The position numbers were made by a program, and so were the translations under genes. A stretch of DNA of 64,000 bases from Candidatus Terasakiella magnetica (GTDB taxonomy: Bacteria > Pseudomonadota > Alphaproteobacteria > Rhodospirillales > Terasakiellaceae). The notes under the pieces are model-generated. The model was not told the origin of the DNA and searched no databases. It saw only the letters and a program-made list of their open reading frames with translations. Of this stretch, positions 45,475 to 54,669 are shown in pieces (the stretch's first letter is position 1; every line of letters starts with the position of its first letter). The DNA lies in the NCBI RefSeq assembly GCF_900093605.1, contig NZ_FLYE01000005.1, positions 17,959 to 81,958 on the forward strand, in the 5' to 3' direction.

Positions 45475-46143
45475 ATGACTTTACAACGCGCCCTTGGCTA
45501 TCCCTATGATATCCCCAGCACTTCTTATGTTCTAGAAGGCGAAAAAGTCTGTCCATGGCGGGGCGAGATTGATCTAAGTACGCGCTTGCCTGTGCTGGCC
45601 TGCGGATCAAACCAGTCGCCCACCCAATTATTGCGCAAATTTGGCCCCACGGACCTGCCTGTTATGGCGGGATGGCTGCAAGATTACGATTCGGTCTATA
45701 GCGCGCATTTCACCAGTTATGGTTCCATCGCTGCGACTTATCATTATGAAAAGGGCGTGCGTTCGCGCCAAATGATCACATGGCTGGATCAAGACCAGCT
45801 TGAGGTGATGCATCAAACCGAAAGCCTTGGGGAAAATTACGAATTTGTTGAGATGGACAATCTCCATTTTCATTCTGATTGTCATCAACGGATTACAACG
45901 GCGCATAGTTACAATAGCTTGCTTGGCCCCTTCAGGCTTGATGCCCTGCCCATTGCCATAAGGGCCATCACGGCGGTAAGCCGCCCTTACCCAGCATTAG
46001 ACCAAGAAGAGCTTCAAAAGAAAGTCATCAAAAAACTGGGCTATGATTTGAGTGTGAAAGAATTCATAGAAGAAAACATCAATGATGCTAAGGTGAGAAA
46101 AAAACACCGTGAATGGTTGATCAAGACCAGCCATTCTTCTTAG
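45475..46143 (+). CDS. Unknown protein with a cyclotransferase-like N-terminal motif
   Basis: The 222-residue soluble protein is not one I can name. Its VLACGSNQSPTQLLRKFG segment (about 42-59) recalls the YGSN loop of the gamma-glutamylcyclotransferase fold, and a central region rich in Tyr and His (YSAHFTSYGSIAATYHY) follows, but the match is too partial to assign a function. The C-terminal 50 residues look helical and charged. It starts 50 bases after the HD-GYP gene, behind a hairpin, and is followed by an EamA transporter gene 16 bases later, so the last two are probably co-transcribed. Confidence 0.7.
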   Translation: MTLQRALGYPYDIPSTSYVLEGEKVCPWRGEIDLSTRLPVLACGSNQSPTQLLRKFGPTDLPVMAGWLQDYDSVYSAHFTSYGSIAATYHYEKGVRSRQMITWLDQDQLEVMHQTESLGENYEFVEMDNLHFHSDCHQRITTAHSYNSLLGPFRLDALPIAIRAITAVSRPYPALDQEELQKKVIKKLGYDLSVKEFIEENINDAKVRKKHREWLIKTSHSS

Positions 46144-46159
46144 AAGATAAAGGTTCTTT

Positions 46160-47059
46160 GTGATCAGATTTTTTGGGCATCCTTATATATTGCTGTCACT
46201 GGCTGTGCTGTTTTGGGCGGGTAATTCCGTTGTCGGGCGCGCCTATGCCAGTGATTTGCCGCCCTTTGCCATGGTATTTTGGCGCTGGGTCATTGCTGCC
46301 ACCATCATGCTGCCCATCTGCCTCAAACCATTTTTAAAAGATATGGTGATCATCAAGCGCCACCTGCCTTATATTTTTGTGCAGGGTTTTCTTAGCATCA
46401 CCGCCTTTAATGCCCTGCTTTATTGGGGGTTACATTACACCACCGTGGTCAATACCTCGCTTATTCAGGCCGGTATGCCCGTGGTCACCCTGTTTTTCTC
46501 CATCCTGATTTTGAAAAAAGGCGTAAAAAGCCTGGGCGCAGTTGGCATCCTGTTTTCCCTTATGGGGGTAACATGGGTGGTGGCGCGCGGAGATTGGATG
46601 ACCTTGGCAGAACTCTCGCTTAACCCCGGTGATTTGATGATGCTGACCTCGGTCGTGCTTTGGTCAATCTATTCCGTACTTTTGGCAAAAGTCCCCCAAG
46701 GGCTTAACAGACGGGCCTTTGCTTTAGCCATGATTTTAGCGGGCGTTATTTTCCTCATCCCGTTTTATGGCTGGGAACTTTCAACCGGGGCGGATTTTAC
46801 CCTTACTCAAGACACGATCCTTGCCTTTGCCTATATCGGCATTTTCCCCTCTGTTCTCTCCTTTTTATGCTGGAACAGGGGTGTCGAGCTGGTCGGGGCC
46901 AATACCGCAGGTGTTTTCCTTAATCTCATGCCTATCTTTGGTGCGATCTTGGGCATGTTATTGCTTGGTGAAAGCCTGCAAACTTTCCATTATTTCGGCA
47001 TTTGCATGATCCTCATCGGCATCTGGCTTGTCACGCTCAATAATAGGCGAACGCAATAA
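46160..47059 (+). CDS. EamA/DMT-family transporter
   Basis: The 299-residue protein has ten TM helices in two EamA repeats. VLFWAGNSVVGRAYA is near the N terminus, and ALLYWGLHYTTVVNTSLIQAGMPVV follows in TM3-4 (in part). In the second repeat, FLCWNRGVELVGANTAGVFLNLMPIFGA (about 235-262) is typical. The start is GTG with AAAGG six bases upstream. Family members move amino acids or other small metabolites, usually outward; the substrate here is unknown. Confidence 0.9.
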   Translation: MIRFFGHPYILLSLAVLFWAGNSVVGRAYASDLPPFAMVFWRWVIAATIMLPICLKPFLKDMVIIKRHLPYIFVQGFLSITAFNALLYWGLHYTTVVNTSLIQAGMPVVTLFFSILILKKGVKSLGAVGILFSLMGVTWVVARGDWMTLAELSLNPGDLMMLTSVVLWSIYSVLLAKVPQGLNRRAFALAMILAGVIFLIPFYGWELSTGADFTLTQDTILAFAYIGIFPSVLSFLCWNRGVELVGANTAGVFLNLMPIFGAILGMLLLGESLQTFHYFGICMILIGIWLVTLNNRRTQ

Positions 47060-47131
47060 GCTGCTGGACTTTGTTAGTCATTGCTAATATATAAAAGCAA
47101 CAGTTAAGCCCCCAAGAAAAAAGAGGACCCC

Positions 47132-47260
47132 ATGCTCTGGAATCCCCGTGATATTTTCGCAAAACTTTTAAGTGATGGAAACCTGCCCTTTTATGTCTTC
47201 GCGCTTGTGTTTCTCATCCTCTTTATGGTCTTTGGTCGCGACCTGATCTTTGGTTCTTAA
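47132..47260 (+). CDS. 42-residue membrane protein
   Basis: A 42-codon frame with a good AGAGGA ribosome site. It opens with [16 protein letters not shown], an amphipathic segment, followed by one hydrophobic helix (about 19-35) and a short basic-hydrophobic end. Its stop codon overlaps the trpS stop from the opposite strand. It follows the EamA gene by 72 bases. The length, ribosome site and clean membrane helix favour a genuine small protein, but no family is recognised. Confidence 0.65.
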   Translation: MLWNPRDIFAKLLSDGNLPFYVFALVFLILFMVFGRDLIFGS

Positions 47261-48255
47261 GGCTGTAAGAAACCAACCACTTCTTTAACTTCTTTAAGAA
47301 CAGGTGCGGCAATAGCATTGGCGCGCTCTGCACCGTCTTTTAAGATCGCATCCACTTGGGCGGGATCATCCATATAACGCTGCATCTCTTCACTGATCGG
47401 GGCAAGCTTGCTCACTGCCAAATCTGTGAGTGCGCGTTTGAAATCTGCAAAAGACTGACCGCCATACTCCGCACAAACCTCTTTGAGCTCCTGATCAGAC
47501 AGGGCGGCAAAGATATTCATCAGGTTTTTGGCTTCTGGGCGATCGCCGCAGGCTTCAACACTATCTGGTACCGGATGCGGGTCTGTTTTGGCTTTACGCA
47601 CTTTTTTCGCAATCATATCGGCGTCATCCGTCATGCTGATGCGTGAATATTCAGACGGGTCCGATTTGGACATTTTCTTGGTGCCATCGCGCAAAGACAT
47701 CACGCGTGTGGCAGACCCGAAAATCATTGGTTCCGGCAGTGGGAAAACTTCGCGACCAAAATCATTATTGAATTTTTGAGCAATGTCACGCGCCAGCTCA
47801 AGATGCTGTTTTTGATCATCACCCACAGGCACATGCGTGCCTTTATAAAGCAGAATATCAGCCGCCATCAGGTTTGGATAAACATACAGGCCAACAGAGG
47901 CATTTTCTTTATGCTTACCGGCTTTTTCCTTAAACTGGGTCATGCGGTTAAGCCAACCAAGACGCGACACACAGTTTAAAATCCAACCCAGTTCTGCATG
48001 ACCGGAAACAGCAGACTGGTTAAAGATGATATTCTTTTTCGGGTCCACACCAGAGGCCAGCATGCCAGCAGCCACTTCACGGGTGGCGCGGCGCAAGGCT
48101 TCAGGGTCTTGCCATACGGTAATGGCGTGCATATCAACCACACAGAAAATACATTCATGGTCATTTTGCAATTTTACCCAGTTGCGAATTGCCCCAAGAT
48201 AGTTGCCAAGAGTGAGGTTACCGGAAGGCTGAACGCCTGAAAATATGCGACCCAT
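47257..48255 (-). CDS. trpS: Tryptophanyl-tRNA synthetase
   Basis: Charges tRNA-Trp with tryptophan. The 332-residue class I synthetase has the HIGH-equivalent [13 protein letters not shown] (about 10-22), the [15 protein letters not shown] site near 143 and [14 protein letters not shown] near 193. It is the last gene before the convergent micro-protein gene, and murJ and the chemoreceptor lie upstream on the same strand. In many alphaproteobacteria murJ and trpS are neighbours, so the chemoreceptor gene may be an insertion between them. Confidence 0.98.
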   Translation of the reverse strand: MGRIFSGVQPSGNLTLGNYLGAIRNWVKLQNDHECIFCVVDMHAITVWQDPEALRRATREVAAGMLASGVDPKKNIIFNQSAVSGHAELGWILNCVSRLGWLNRMTQFKEKAGKHKENASVGLYVYPNLMAADILLYKGTHVPVGDDQKQHLELARDIAQKFNNDFGREVFPLPEPMIFGSATRVMSLRDGTKKMSKSDPSEYSRISMTDDADMIAKKVRKAKTDPHPVPDSVEACGDRPEAKNLMNIFAALSDQELKEVCAEYGGQSFADFKRALTDLAVSKLAPISEEMQRYMDDPAQVDAILKDGAERANAIAAPVLKEVKEVVGFLQP

Positions 48256-48282
48256 TGAGTTGTCCCGCTTCTATAGAAAACA

Positions 48283-48307
48283 CAAAAGGGCGCGATGGAG
48301 ACGCCCT
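48283..48307 (-). terminator. Rho-independent terminator after the chemoreceptor gene
   Basis: On the minus strand GGGCG, a nine-base loop and CGCCC are followed by TTTT. It separates the chemoreceptor gene from trpS. Confidence 0.7.
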
Positions 48308-48367
48308 CGTTTATAACGTGCCTCTCTTATGCAGTCTGTACCCAGCAGGGTCAAGAAAACTTTGGTT

Positions 48368-50767
48368 CTATTCTGCTGCGTGCAAATCAGAGAGATAAAC
48401 CACCTCTGCACCAAGAATTTCGCTGCGTAAATAATCAGCCCATTGTTTGGCGACATACTGGACAATTTCACTACGTTCTTCCATCTCTGCCACAAAACGC
48501 AGGCGTGTTTTTGGTGACTCAAGCCCCCGGTGCGACAAAGTCTCAATCATATAAGTCCCGGGAATTCCTTCGATCTCGGCGACAAATTCATCACCTTTGC
48601 GCACATCAATTGGTGGATAGAGTGCCATGCCATTGTTTGAAATATCCAAGAGTTTTGAACGAAATGTCCCCCCCTCCCCTTTCAAGACCACAGGCACATC
48701 GCGTTCAATCAAAGCCATATGATCGCCTTCTTGGCCCTCACGTAATGTATCTGCACAACGCACAGCCGTATTTAAAGACATTTCAAGGCTTTCCACCATT
48801 GAAACCACTTTGCGTGATACCATCCCCAACTCACCCGTTAAATTTTGCACGCCTCTCATTTCTTCAGAGGCATTATTTACGGACTGATTAAGACGTTCTG
48901 AGACTTTAAAAGAGTCCAGAATATTTGAGGTAATGCGATGGGTTGCCTCACTTTGTTCATTAACACTATGAGCCACATCACCGGAAATTTCCGCCATATC
49001 ATCAATAATCACATTGACCTGTTCAATAGAGCTCACACAGTCCTGCGTGATATAACGGATCCCTTTAATTTGCTCGGCAATTTTAGCGGTGGCTTTTGAA
49101 GTTTGGGTCGCCAGTTTTTTCACTTCACTTGCCACCACAGCAAACCCTTTACCTGCACTTCCGGCCCGTTCCGCTTCAATGGTCGCATTTAGTGCCAGCA
49201 TATTGGTTTGTGCTGCGATATCATTAATAAGACCAACAACATCCCCGATACTATCAGCAGCAGCACTCAGTTTTTGTACAGATTGTGACGAGCTGGATGC
49301 CTGCTGACTGGCCGTATCGGCAATACTGCGTTGGCGGCCTACTTTTGTAGAGACCTGCTCAATGGATGTTGCAAGATGGTCTGCGGCCTCAGCCACACTT
49401 TGGGCGAGATGGTGAGAACGTTCTGCTTCTTTTGCAACGGCTGCGGCCTGACTAGAGACTTCTTGGGCCGAACCGGAAATATCGCCAACAGCTCCATTAA
49501 GCTCTTTGGTATGGCTCACTACTTTTTCCAGGACAAGCCCCGTTTCAGACTCAATCGTATCCGCCATTGCCATCAAGGATGCGCTGCGTTTTTCTTCTTC
49601 TCGTTTTTGATCTTCTAAACGCTGTTGGGTGAGACGTTCCACATCCAATGCATTTTGACGAAAGATAACAACAGCTTTTGCCATCGTGCCCACTTCATCG
49701 CGGCGTTCACGATCCACAACCTGAATTTCCGTATCCCCTTCACCAAGGAATTTCATATCCTGTGTTACACGTCTTAGCGGGCCTAAAATACTTTGTGATG
49801 TAAACGCCCCTAATATAACTGCAAATGCGGCAACCACAGTCATGATAATGACATAGCTGGTGATGGTTGCATTGGCCTGCCCTGTCACTTCGCTTGTGGT
49901 GCGGTTTTGCATATTGATGGCTTTTTGACGAATTGAAGAGGCAAAACCCATCGTCGTTTCAATTTCATTGCGGTAGGTTTCAAACGAGTTTAACAACCCC
50001 ATGTTTGAGCCCTGAAACTGGATATAGCCCTGTTTCAATAAATCATTATCACGTCTGACAAACTTTAGAATTTTCTTGTCCCGCCGTAACAGGCCCGACA
50101 TTTGGGATTTTGTTTCAGCCAAGGCTTCATCCACAGCATAAGTCGCATCACGCGCACCTTGCAGATTTTCTTCATTGGGCCTTATACCATAGGTCATCGT
50201 TGCCAAAATGGCCTTATTTGATGCCCTTAAAATCACCCCGGCCTGTGTATTTAAGGAGGCATATTCTGGCTTATTAGCCGCAATATTCTTCAAATTCTCA
50301 GATAGTTTCAACGATGAGCGCACCAACTCCCCCGCTCCCATGAGAATCATATCTGATGAAGCACCAATATTTTCGATACGCAGTAAAAGCGGTATGAGCG
50401 TCTCACCATAAACTGATGCCAACTCCTCTATCTTAGCTGCGCTATCGCCTTGGTCTTTTTCTTTTAAAACCCGGATAAAGTTTTTTTCCACCGCTTGTGT
50501 TTTAAACAGCTGAGTATCAACTTTTTTACGATCATCTTGGGTTTGTGTGCGTGCATAAAGCAAGATTGTATCGGACAATTCTTTCAAGCTAAGGGCATAT
50601 TCATTGGCCCCGCCGACCAGATTAATCTTTTCGCCGATTACTTCTGTCGAACCCGCCATTTTATCAAATTGAAGCGTGGCAAAAGCCCCTAAGCCCAGCA
50701 AGGCCACAAGAAGAAAACCAAATCCGATATAAATGCGATGAGAAATTGAAATACGGTCTAAAGCCAT
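48368..50767 (-). CDS. Methyl-accepting chemotaxis protein with C-terminal PilZ domain
   Basis: From the ATG at 50767 the protein has 799 residues. TM1 is at about 10-32, a helical periplasmic sensor of about 270 residues follows, and TM2 is at about 305-327. A HAMP domain comes next, then the signalling domain with the hairpin tip INDIAAQTNMLALNATIEAERAG (quoted in part). The last 110 residues form a PilZ-like domain with DISNNG (about 705). The RxxxR motif that PilZ uses to bind cyclic-di-GMP is incomplete: only one Arg is present in ALIERDVPVVL. A GTG four codons upstream is a possible alternative start. It probably links chemotaxis with second-messenger state. Confidence 0.92.
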   Translation of the reverse strand: MALDRISISHRIYIGFGFLLVALLGLGAFATLQFDKMAGSTEVIGEKINLVGGANEYALSLKELSDTILLYARTQTQDDRKKVDTQLFKTQAVEKNFIRVLKEKDQGDSAAKIEELASVYGETLIPLLLRIENIGASSDMILMGAGELVRSSLKLSENLKNIAANKPEYASLNTQAGVILRASNKAILATMTYGIRPNEENLQGARDATYAVDEALAETKSQMSGLLRRDKKILKFVRRDNDLLKQGYIQFQGSNMGLLNSFETYRNEIETTMGFASSIRQKAINMQNRTTSEVTGQANATITSYVIIMTVVAAFAVILGAFTSQSILGPLRRVTQDMKFLGEGDTEIQVVDRERRDEVGTMAKAVVIFRQNALDVERLTQQRLEDQKREEEKRSASLMAMADTIESETGLVLEKVVSHTKELNGAVGDISGSAQEVSSQAAAVAKEAERSHHLAQSVAEAADHLATSIEQVSTKVGRQRSIADTASQQASSSSQSVQKLSAAADSIGDVVGLINDIAAQTNMLALNATIEAERAGSAGKGFAVVASEVKKLATQTSKATAKIAEQIKGIRYITQDCVSSIEQVNVIIDDMAEISGDVAHSVNEQSEATHRITSNILDSFKVSERLNQSVNNASEEMRGVQNLTGELGMVSRKVVSMVESLEMSLNTAVRCADTLREGQEGDHMALIERDVPVVLKGEGGTFRSKLLDISNNGMALYPPIDVRKGDEFVAEIEGIPGTYMIETLSHRGLESPKTRLRFVAEMEERSEIVQYVAKQWADYLRSEILGAEVVYLSDLHAAE

Positions 50768-50946
50768 TGTTACACACACCTAAAATAGTCTGTTCCCAAA
50801 ACGGGTTTCTTCTATCTCAGATGCGGGGCTCTCAAGTTTTTGTCAATTTCAAACCAGCCGGGTCTTTAGAGTTTCATATGATGGAAACAAAAGCGTCATA
50901 TTTTCACCTTTTTCAACGCCCGTTCAATTCAATAAAAACTCTTATT

Positions 50947-52491
50947 TTACCTACGCCTTAGCATGGATTTCAGCTCTGTTGGGCGTGCAACCCTCAAAAT
51001 ATAGGCACTGAGGAAATATGTAACTAATCCCACACCGATCAAAGCAATGAGGGAGACGATTCGCTCAACCTGTGCGCCTGTTAAAAACGCATCGCCCCAG
51101 ACCATGGCCCCATAAAGGCAGCCACTCATAATCAAACAAGATAAGATGATGCGCATCGCCTTGGATTTCAGCCGCTTATCCATGGTGAAATAGCCACGTT
51201 TTTTAAGCACAATGGCCAGCAAGAACGTATTGGTCCATGCGGAAATCACCGTAGCCATGGCCAGACCCACATGTAGATATGGCCCCATCAAAATCAGGTT
51301 AAAGACGATATTGACCACCATACAGACCCCGGCAATGATCATCGGTGTCTTGGTGTCCCCGCGGGCAAAAAAGCCCGGTGTTAGGGCCTTATTGAGCACA
51401 TAAGCCGGCAGGCCAAAAGCATAGACAAACAGGGCCATTGCTGTGGCACTACTATCCGTACTGGTAAATTCTTTGCGCTCAAAAAGCACACTCACGATAG
51501 GATCAGAAATCACCATATAGGCCGCAGCGGCTGGCAGGGTGAGAAAGAGAGAGAATTCTAAGGCGCGGTTCAGGCTTTCCATCGCACCTTTTTCATCACC
51601 ACTGCGCAATTGGCGCGAGAGCATGGGCAAAAGCGCTGTACCCACCGCAACCCCAACCACGCCAAGGGGTAATTGGTTGATGCGATCAGCATAAAATAAG
51701 AACGAGATGGAGCCTGTGGGCAGCAAAGTTGCGATCATCATATCAACCAGCAGATTGACCTGATAAATGCCTGCCCCAATGGCCCCGGGAATAATGCGCT
51801 TAACCATAATTTTAACATCTTCCCCCCAAGAGGGAAGGCGCAAGATCAGTACCATTTTATGTTTAGCGCAATTCCAAAACAGCCAGATAAACTGCACAAT
51901 ACCTGCGCCAAACACCCCCCAAGCCAAGGCATGGCCCGGGGTTTCCATATGAGGGGTGAGCCCAAGGATTGCACCAATGAGACAGATATTGAGCAACACA
52001 GGCGTTGCAGCGGCAGCAGCAAATTTATTAAGCGAGTTCAACACCCCTGCCATCAAGGAGACAAGTGAGATAAACAAAAGGTAGGGAAAGGTAATGCGCG
52101 TTAGCTCAACGGCGAGATCAAATTTTTCAGGCTCATCCATAAAACCCGGGGCAAACAGCTGCATGGCCCAAGGCATGGACAGTTCCATAACGATAAGCAA
52201 AACAAGCAAAACCCAGAATAAAAAGGCAAAGGCCTGTTCAGCAAATTTCTTGGCGATATCCGCACCGTCTTCTTCATATTTTCCCGCAAAAAGCGGCACG
52301 AAGGCAGCGTTAAACGCGCCTTCTGCAAAAAGGCGGCGAAAGACATTGGGGAATTTAAAAGCGATGAAAAACGCATCGGCAATGGGCCCGGCCCCCAAGA
52401 TAGCTGCAACCAGAATATCGCGCACAAAACCGAGGATGCGGCTCATCATCGTGAAGCTGCCAACGGTTGCTATGGAACGCAATAAGGCCAT
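50947..52491 (-). CDS. murJ: Lipid II flippase MurJ (MviN)
   Basis: MurJ moves lipid II across the inner membrane for peptidoglycan assembly. The 514-residue, roughly 14-helix protein shows the MurJ start SIATVGSFTMMSRILGFVRDIL, DAFFIAFKFPNVFRRLFAEGAFNAAFVPLF (in part) and FYADRINQLPLGVVGVAVGTALLP near 260. It lies upstream of the chemoreceptor on the minus strand and is divergent from panD. Confidence 0.97.
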   Translation of the reverse strand: MALLRSIATVGSFTMMSRILGFVRDILVAAILGAGPIADAFFIAFKFPNVFRRLFAEGAFNAAFVPLFAGKYEEDGADIAKKFAEQAFAFLFWVLLVLLIVMELSMPWAMQLFAPGFMDEPEKFDLAVELTRITFPYLLFISLVSLMAGVLNSLNKFAAAAATPVLLNICLIGAILGLTPHMETPGHALAWGVFGAGIVQFIWLFWNCAKHKMVLILRLPSWGEDVKIMVKRIIPGAIGAGIYQVNLLVDMMIATLLPTGSISFLFYADRINQLPLGVVGVAVGTALLPMLSRQLRSGDEKGAMESLNRALEFSLFLTLPAAAAYMVISDPIVSVLFERKEFTSTDSSATAMALFVYAFGLPAYVLNKALTPGFFARGDTKTPMIIAGVCMVVNIVFNLILMGPYLHVGLAMATVISAWTNTFLLAIVLKKRGYFTMDKRLKSKAMRIILSCLIMSGCLYGAMVWGDAFLTGAQVERIVSLIALIGVGLVTYFLSAYILRVARPTELKSMLRRR

Positions 52492-52652
52492 TTTAATTCC
52501 TGTCTCTCATCAAACCCGTCTATGGGTAGCCGTTTTTGGGTTAAAGAATATATAATTTATAGGGCTGATATGTTAAAAAAAAGCTGGCCCACAGGTTTAA
52601 AATCGTTATAACGCCTGTAACATTTTTTATATGACGAAAGTTCAAGACCATG

Positions 52653-53189
52653 ATGAAAGTTGTGCGCGCTAAACTCCACGGTATCCGCGTTACCGGTGCT
52701 GACCTGAACTATCACGGCTCAATTACCCTTGATCCGGAACAGTGCGAACTCGCAGGTATCTATCCAATGGAATTTGTTGATATCTGGAATAAGCAAAGCG
52801 GTGCACGCATTTCAACTTATGTCATCTATGGTGAGCCGGGTTCTAAATGCTGTATCCTTAATGGGGCTGCGGCACGTACCTGTCAAAAAGGCGATGAAGT
52901 TATCATCTGTTCGGCAGATTACTGCAAACCAACGGACCTTTACGACCTGCAACCAACTATTCTGACCTATCTGCCAGATAACGAGATTGATCAGGTCTTG
53001 AAATATGATGTCTATCGCAGTGAGAAAATGGCCTATGATTTCCGCATCATTGATGCTGAAACCAACAAGATCGAAGATTGCCACACCTACCCGAATGTGG
53101 ATATCAATTCCATTCGCAAAGACCTGAAAAAACGCGGTCTTGAAGGCAATGATGTTGATGCCTTTATCGAAAAATACCTGATGCGTTAA
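52653..53189 (+). CDS. panD: Aspartate 1-decarboxylase with an extended C terminus
   Basis: PanD makes beta-alanine for pantothenate by a pyruvoyl cofactor formed on self-cleavage. The 178 residues contain the E. coli PanD key residues: Lys7 in AKLHGIRVT, the cleavage site Gly22-Ser23 in YHGS, Arg and Tyr in [14 protein letters not shown], and NGAAA. E. coli PanD has 126 residues; here about 55 more follow the usual end and include [19 protein letters not shown]. Four or five Cys in the middle (CC, RTC, IICS, DYC) are also unusual. Start is taken at the second of two adjacent ATGs. A terminator follows. Confidence 0.88.
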   Translation: MKVVRAKLHGIRVTGADLNYHGSITLDPEQCELAGIYPMEFVDIWNKQSGARISTYVIYGEPGSKCCILNGAAARTCQKGDEVIICSADYCKPTDLYDLQPTILTYLPDNEIDQVLKYDVYRSEKMAYDFRIIDAETNKIEDCHTYPNVDINSIRKDLKKRGLEGNDVDAFIEKYLMR

Positions 53190-53196
53190 AAATCAT

Positions 53197-53222
53197 CCCC
53201 GCATCATCTGCGGGGAAATCTT
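53197..53222. terminator. Bidirectional terminator between panD and corC
   Basis: CCCCGCA (53197-53203) and TGCGGGG (53209-53215) form a perfect seven-pair stem with a five-base loop. AT-rich runs flank both sides between the convergent genes. Confidence 0.75.
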
Positions 53223-54134
53223 TTATTCAGCCTTTTTCAACACCTTGAGATTTTGAATTCTCAAACGGTGGATACGCCGTGGATCAGCCTCTAGAATTTC
53301 AAATTCCAGACCGCTGTGATCATGTGTGATCACTTCCCCACGAATAGGCACATGGTCTGCGATTGAAAAGACCAGACCGCCGAGCGTGTCGATATCTTCG
53401 CGCTCTTCTTCTTGTAAGAAGATACCGATTTTTTCTTCCACATCATCGAGTTCCCAACGCGCATCGGCATCAATAGCACCATCTTCGCGCTCCACATACA
53501 TGGGGCCTTCGGGGCGGTCATGTTCATCTTCAATCTCGCCAACGATTTCTTCAACCAAATCTTCAATGGTGACGATCCCGTCCGTGCCGCCATATTCATC
53601 CACCATCAAGGCCATATGCACCCGTTTGGTGCGCATCTCAAGCAAGAGTTCAAGCACGCGCGCACTGGGGGAAACGAACAAAACCTTGCGGCATACTTTG
53701 GCAAGGCTGAAAGGAATATCCTTGCTTTGCCAAGCGATTACATCCTTGATATGCACCATGCCGATGGGATCATCAAGGTCTTCGCCATAAACCGGAATGC
53801 GCGAATGACCTTCACGGGTCATTAAATCAACGACTTCATCTAGGGGGCTATCAACCGCAACCGCACAAATATCAGGGCGCGGCACACAGACATCTTCAAT
53901 GGTGCGCTCACGCAGGCCGAAAATATTCTTTAAAAGTTGAGCTTCTTCCGCCTCAAGGGGGATTTCCTGCTCTTCACGTTCTTCAAGCAGTTCTTCAAGT
54001 GTATCGCGTACACTATTGTCACCATTGTTTTTTTTGCGAAACGGGTTTACCCGTGCAAAAAAGCCGGGCTCATCTGCCCCATTTGTTTGCCCCGTCTTGC
54101 GAGGCTGGCTACTGTCGCCTTGTTGGTCGTTCAT
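53223..54134 (-). CDS. corC: CorC/HlyC-type CBS-domain protein
   Basis: About 303 residues. Two CBS domains occupy about 75-190 ([29 protein letters not shown], then [30 protein letters not shown] in part). The C-terminal CorC_HlyC domain follows with DEHD and HRLRIQNL. There are no N-terminal membrane helices, so this is the soluble CorC form linked to Mg/Co homeostasis, not a CNNM transporter; the older hemolysin name is misleading. The ATG at 54134 is preferred to the upstream TTG at 54146. It is the last gene of miaB-phoH-ybeY-corC. lnt, which often comes next, is absent. Confidence 0.92.
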   Translation of the reverse strand: MNDQQGDSSQPRKTGQTNGADEPGFFARVNPFRKKNNGDNSVRDTLEELLEEREEQEIPLEAEEAQLLKNIFGLRERTIEDVCVPRPDICAVAVDSPLDEVVDLMTREGHSRIPVYGEDLDDPIGMVHIKDVIAWQSKDIPFSLAKVCRKVLFVSPSARVLELLLEMRTKRVHMALMVDEYGGTDGIVTIEDLVEEIVGEIEDEHDRPEGPMYVEREDGAIDADARWELDDVEEKIGIFLQEEEREDIDTLGGLVFSIADHVPIRGEVITHDHSGLEFEILEADPRRIHRLRIQNLKVLKKAE

Positions 54135-54171
54135 TCTTCTTTTCAAATCACTTTTTTAGAAAGACTAAAAG

Positions 54172-54669
54172 TTACTCTGCCTCAGATGCATAGGGGTTCG
54201 CAATGCCAAAATCTTTTAAAAGCGCAATTTCTAGGCTTTCCATCACTTCGGCTTCTTCATCCTCGATATGATCATAGCCCAACAGATGCAACACACCGTG
54301 CAAGATCAGATGAGTTAAATGATCCTCCATGGTGATTTTTTGCTCACGCGCTTCTACCTCAACCACACCATGGGCCAAAATAATATCGCCTAAATGCAAA
54401 GGACCGGGCTCAAGCACCAGCTCACCGGGGGCTTCACATTCAAGGGCGGGAAAAGACAGCACATTGGTTGGCTTGTCTTTTTCGCGATATTCCCGATTTA
54501 GCTCTTGGACCTGATCATTATCGCTAAGCAAAATACTGAGCTCACACGCACGACCATTTGTATCTTGATCACAGGTTTCAAGGGCGGCTTTTACCGCTGC
54601 TGTGATCAACTCATCACAGGCAAGCCATGCCTCATCACCACGGGTGATATCCAACTCACCCAAGATCAT
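54172..54669 (-). CDS. ybeY: Endoribonuclease YbeY
   Basis: YbeY matures 16S rRNA 3' ends and takes part in ribosome quality control. The 165 residues carry the zinc motif HGVLHLLGYDH (about 130-140), fitting HX3HX5H, and the N-terminal family pattern NREYREKDKPTNVLSFP (about 57-73). Its start overlaps the phoH stop by four bases, showing coupling. Confidence 0.96.
   Translation of the reverse strand: MILGELDITRGDEAWLACDELITAAVKAALETCDQDTNGRACELSILLSDNDQVQELNREYREKDKPTNVLSFPALECEAPGELVLEPGPLHLGDIILAHGVVEVEAREQKITMEDHLTHLILHGVLHLLGYDHIEDEEAEVMESLEIALLKDFGIANPYASEAE

Noticed and set aside
48295..48891. Plus-strand frame opposite the chemoreceptor end
   Set aside because: It covers the terminator and the PilZ region antisense; no domain or ribosome site.
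53223..54134. Hemolysin toxin reading of the CBS-domain protein
   Set aside because: The name comes from an old misannotation. The domain plan is that of CorC, and the neighbours are housekeeping RNA genes.
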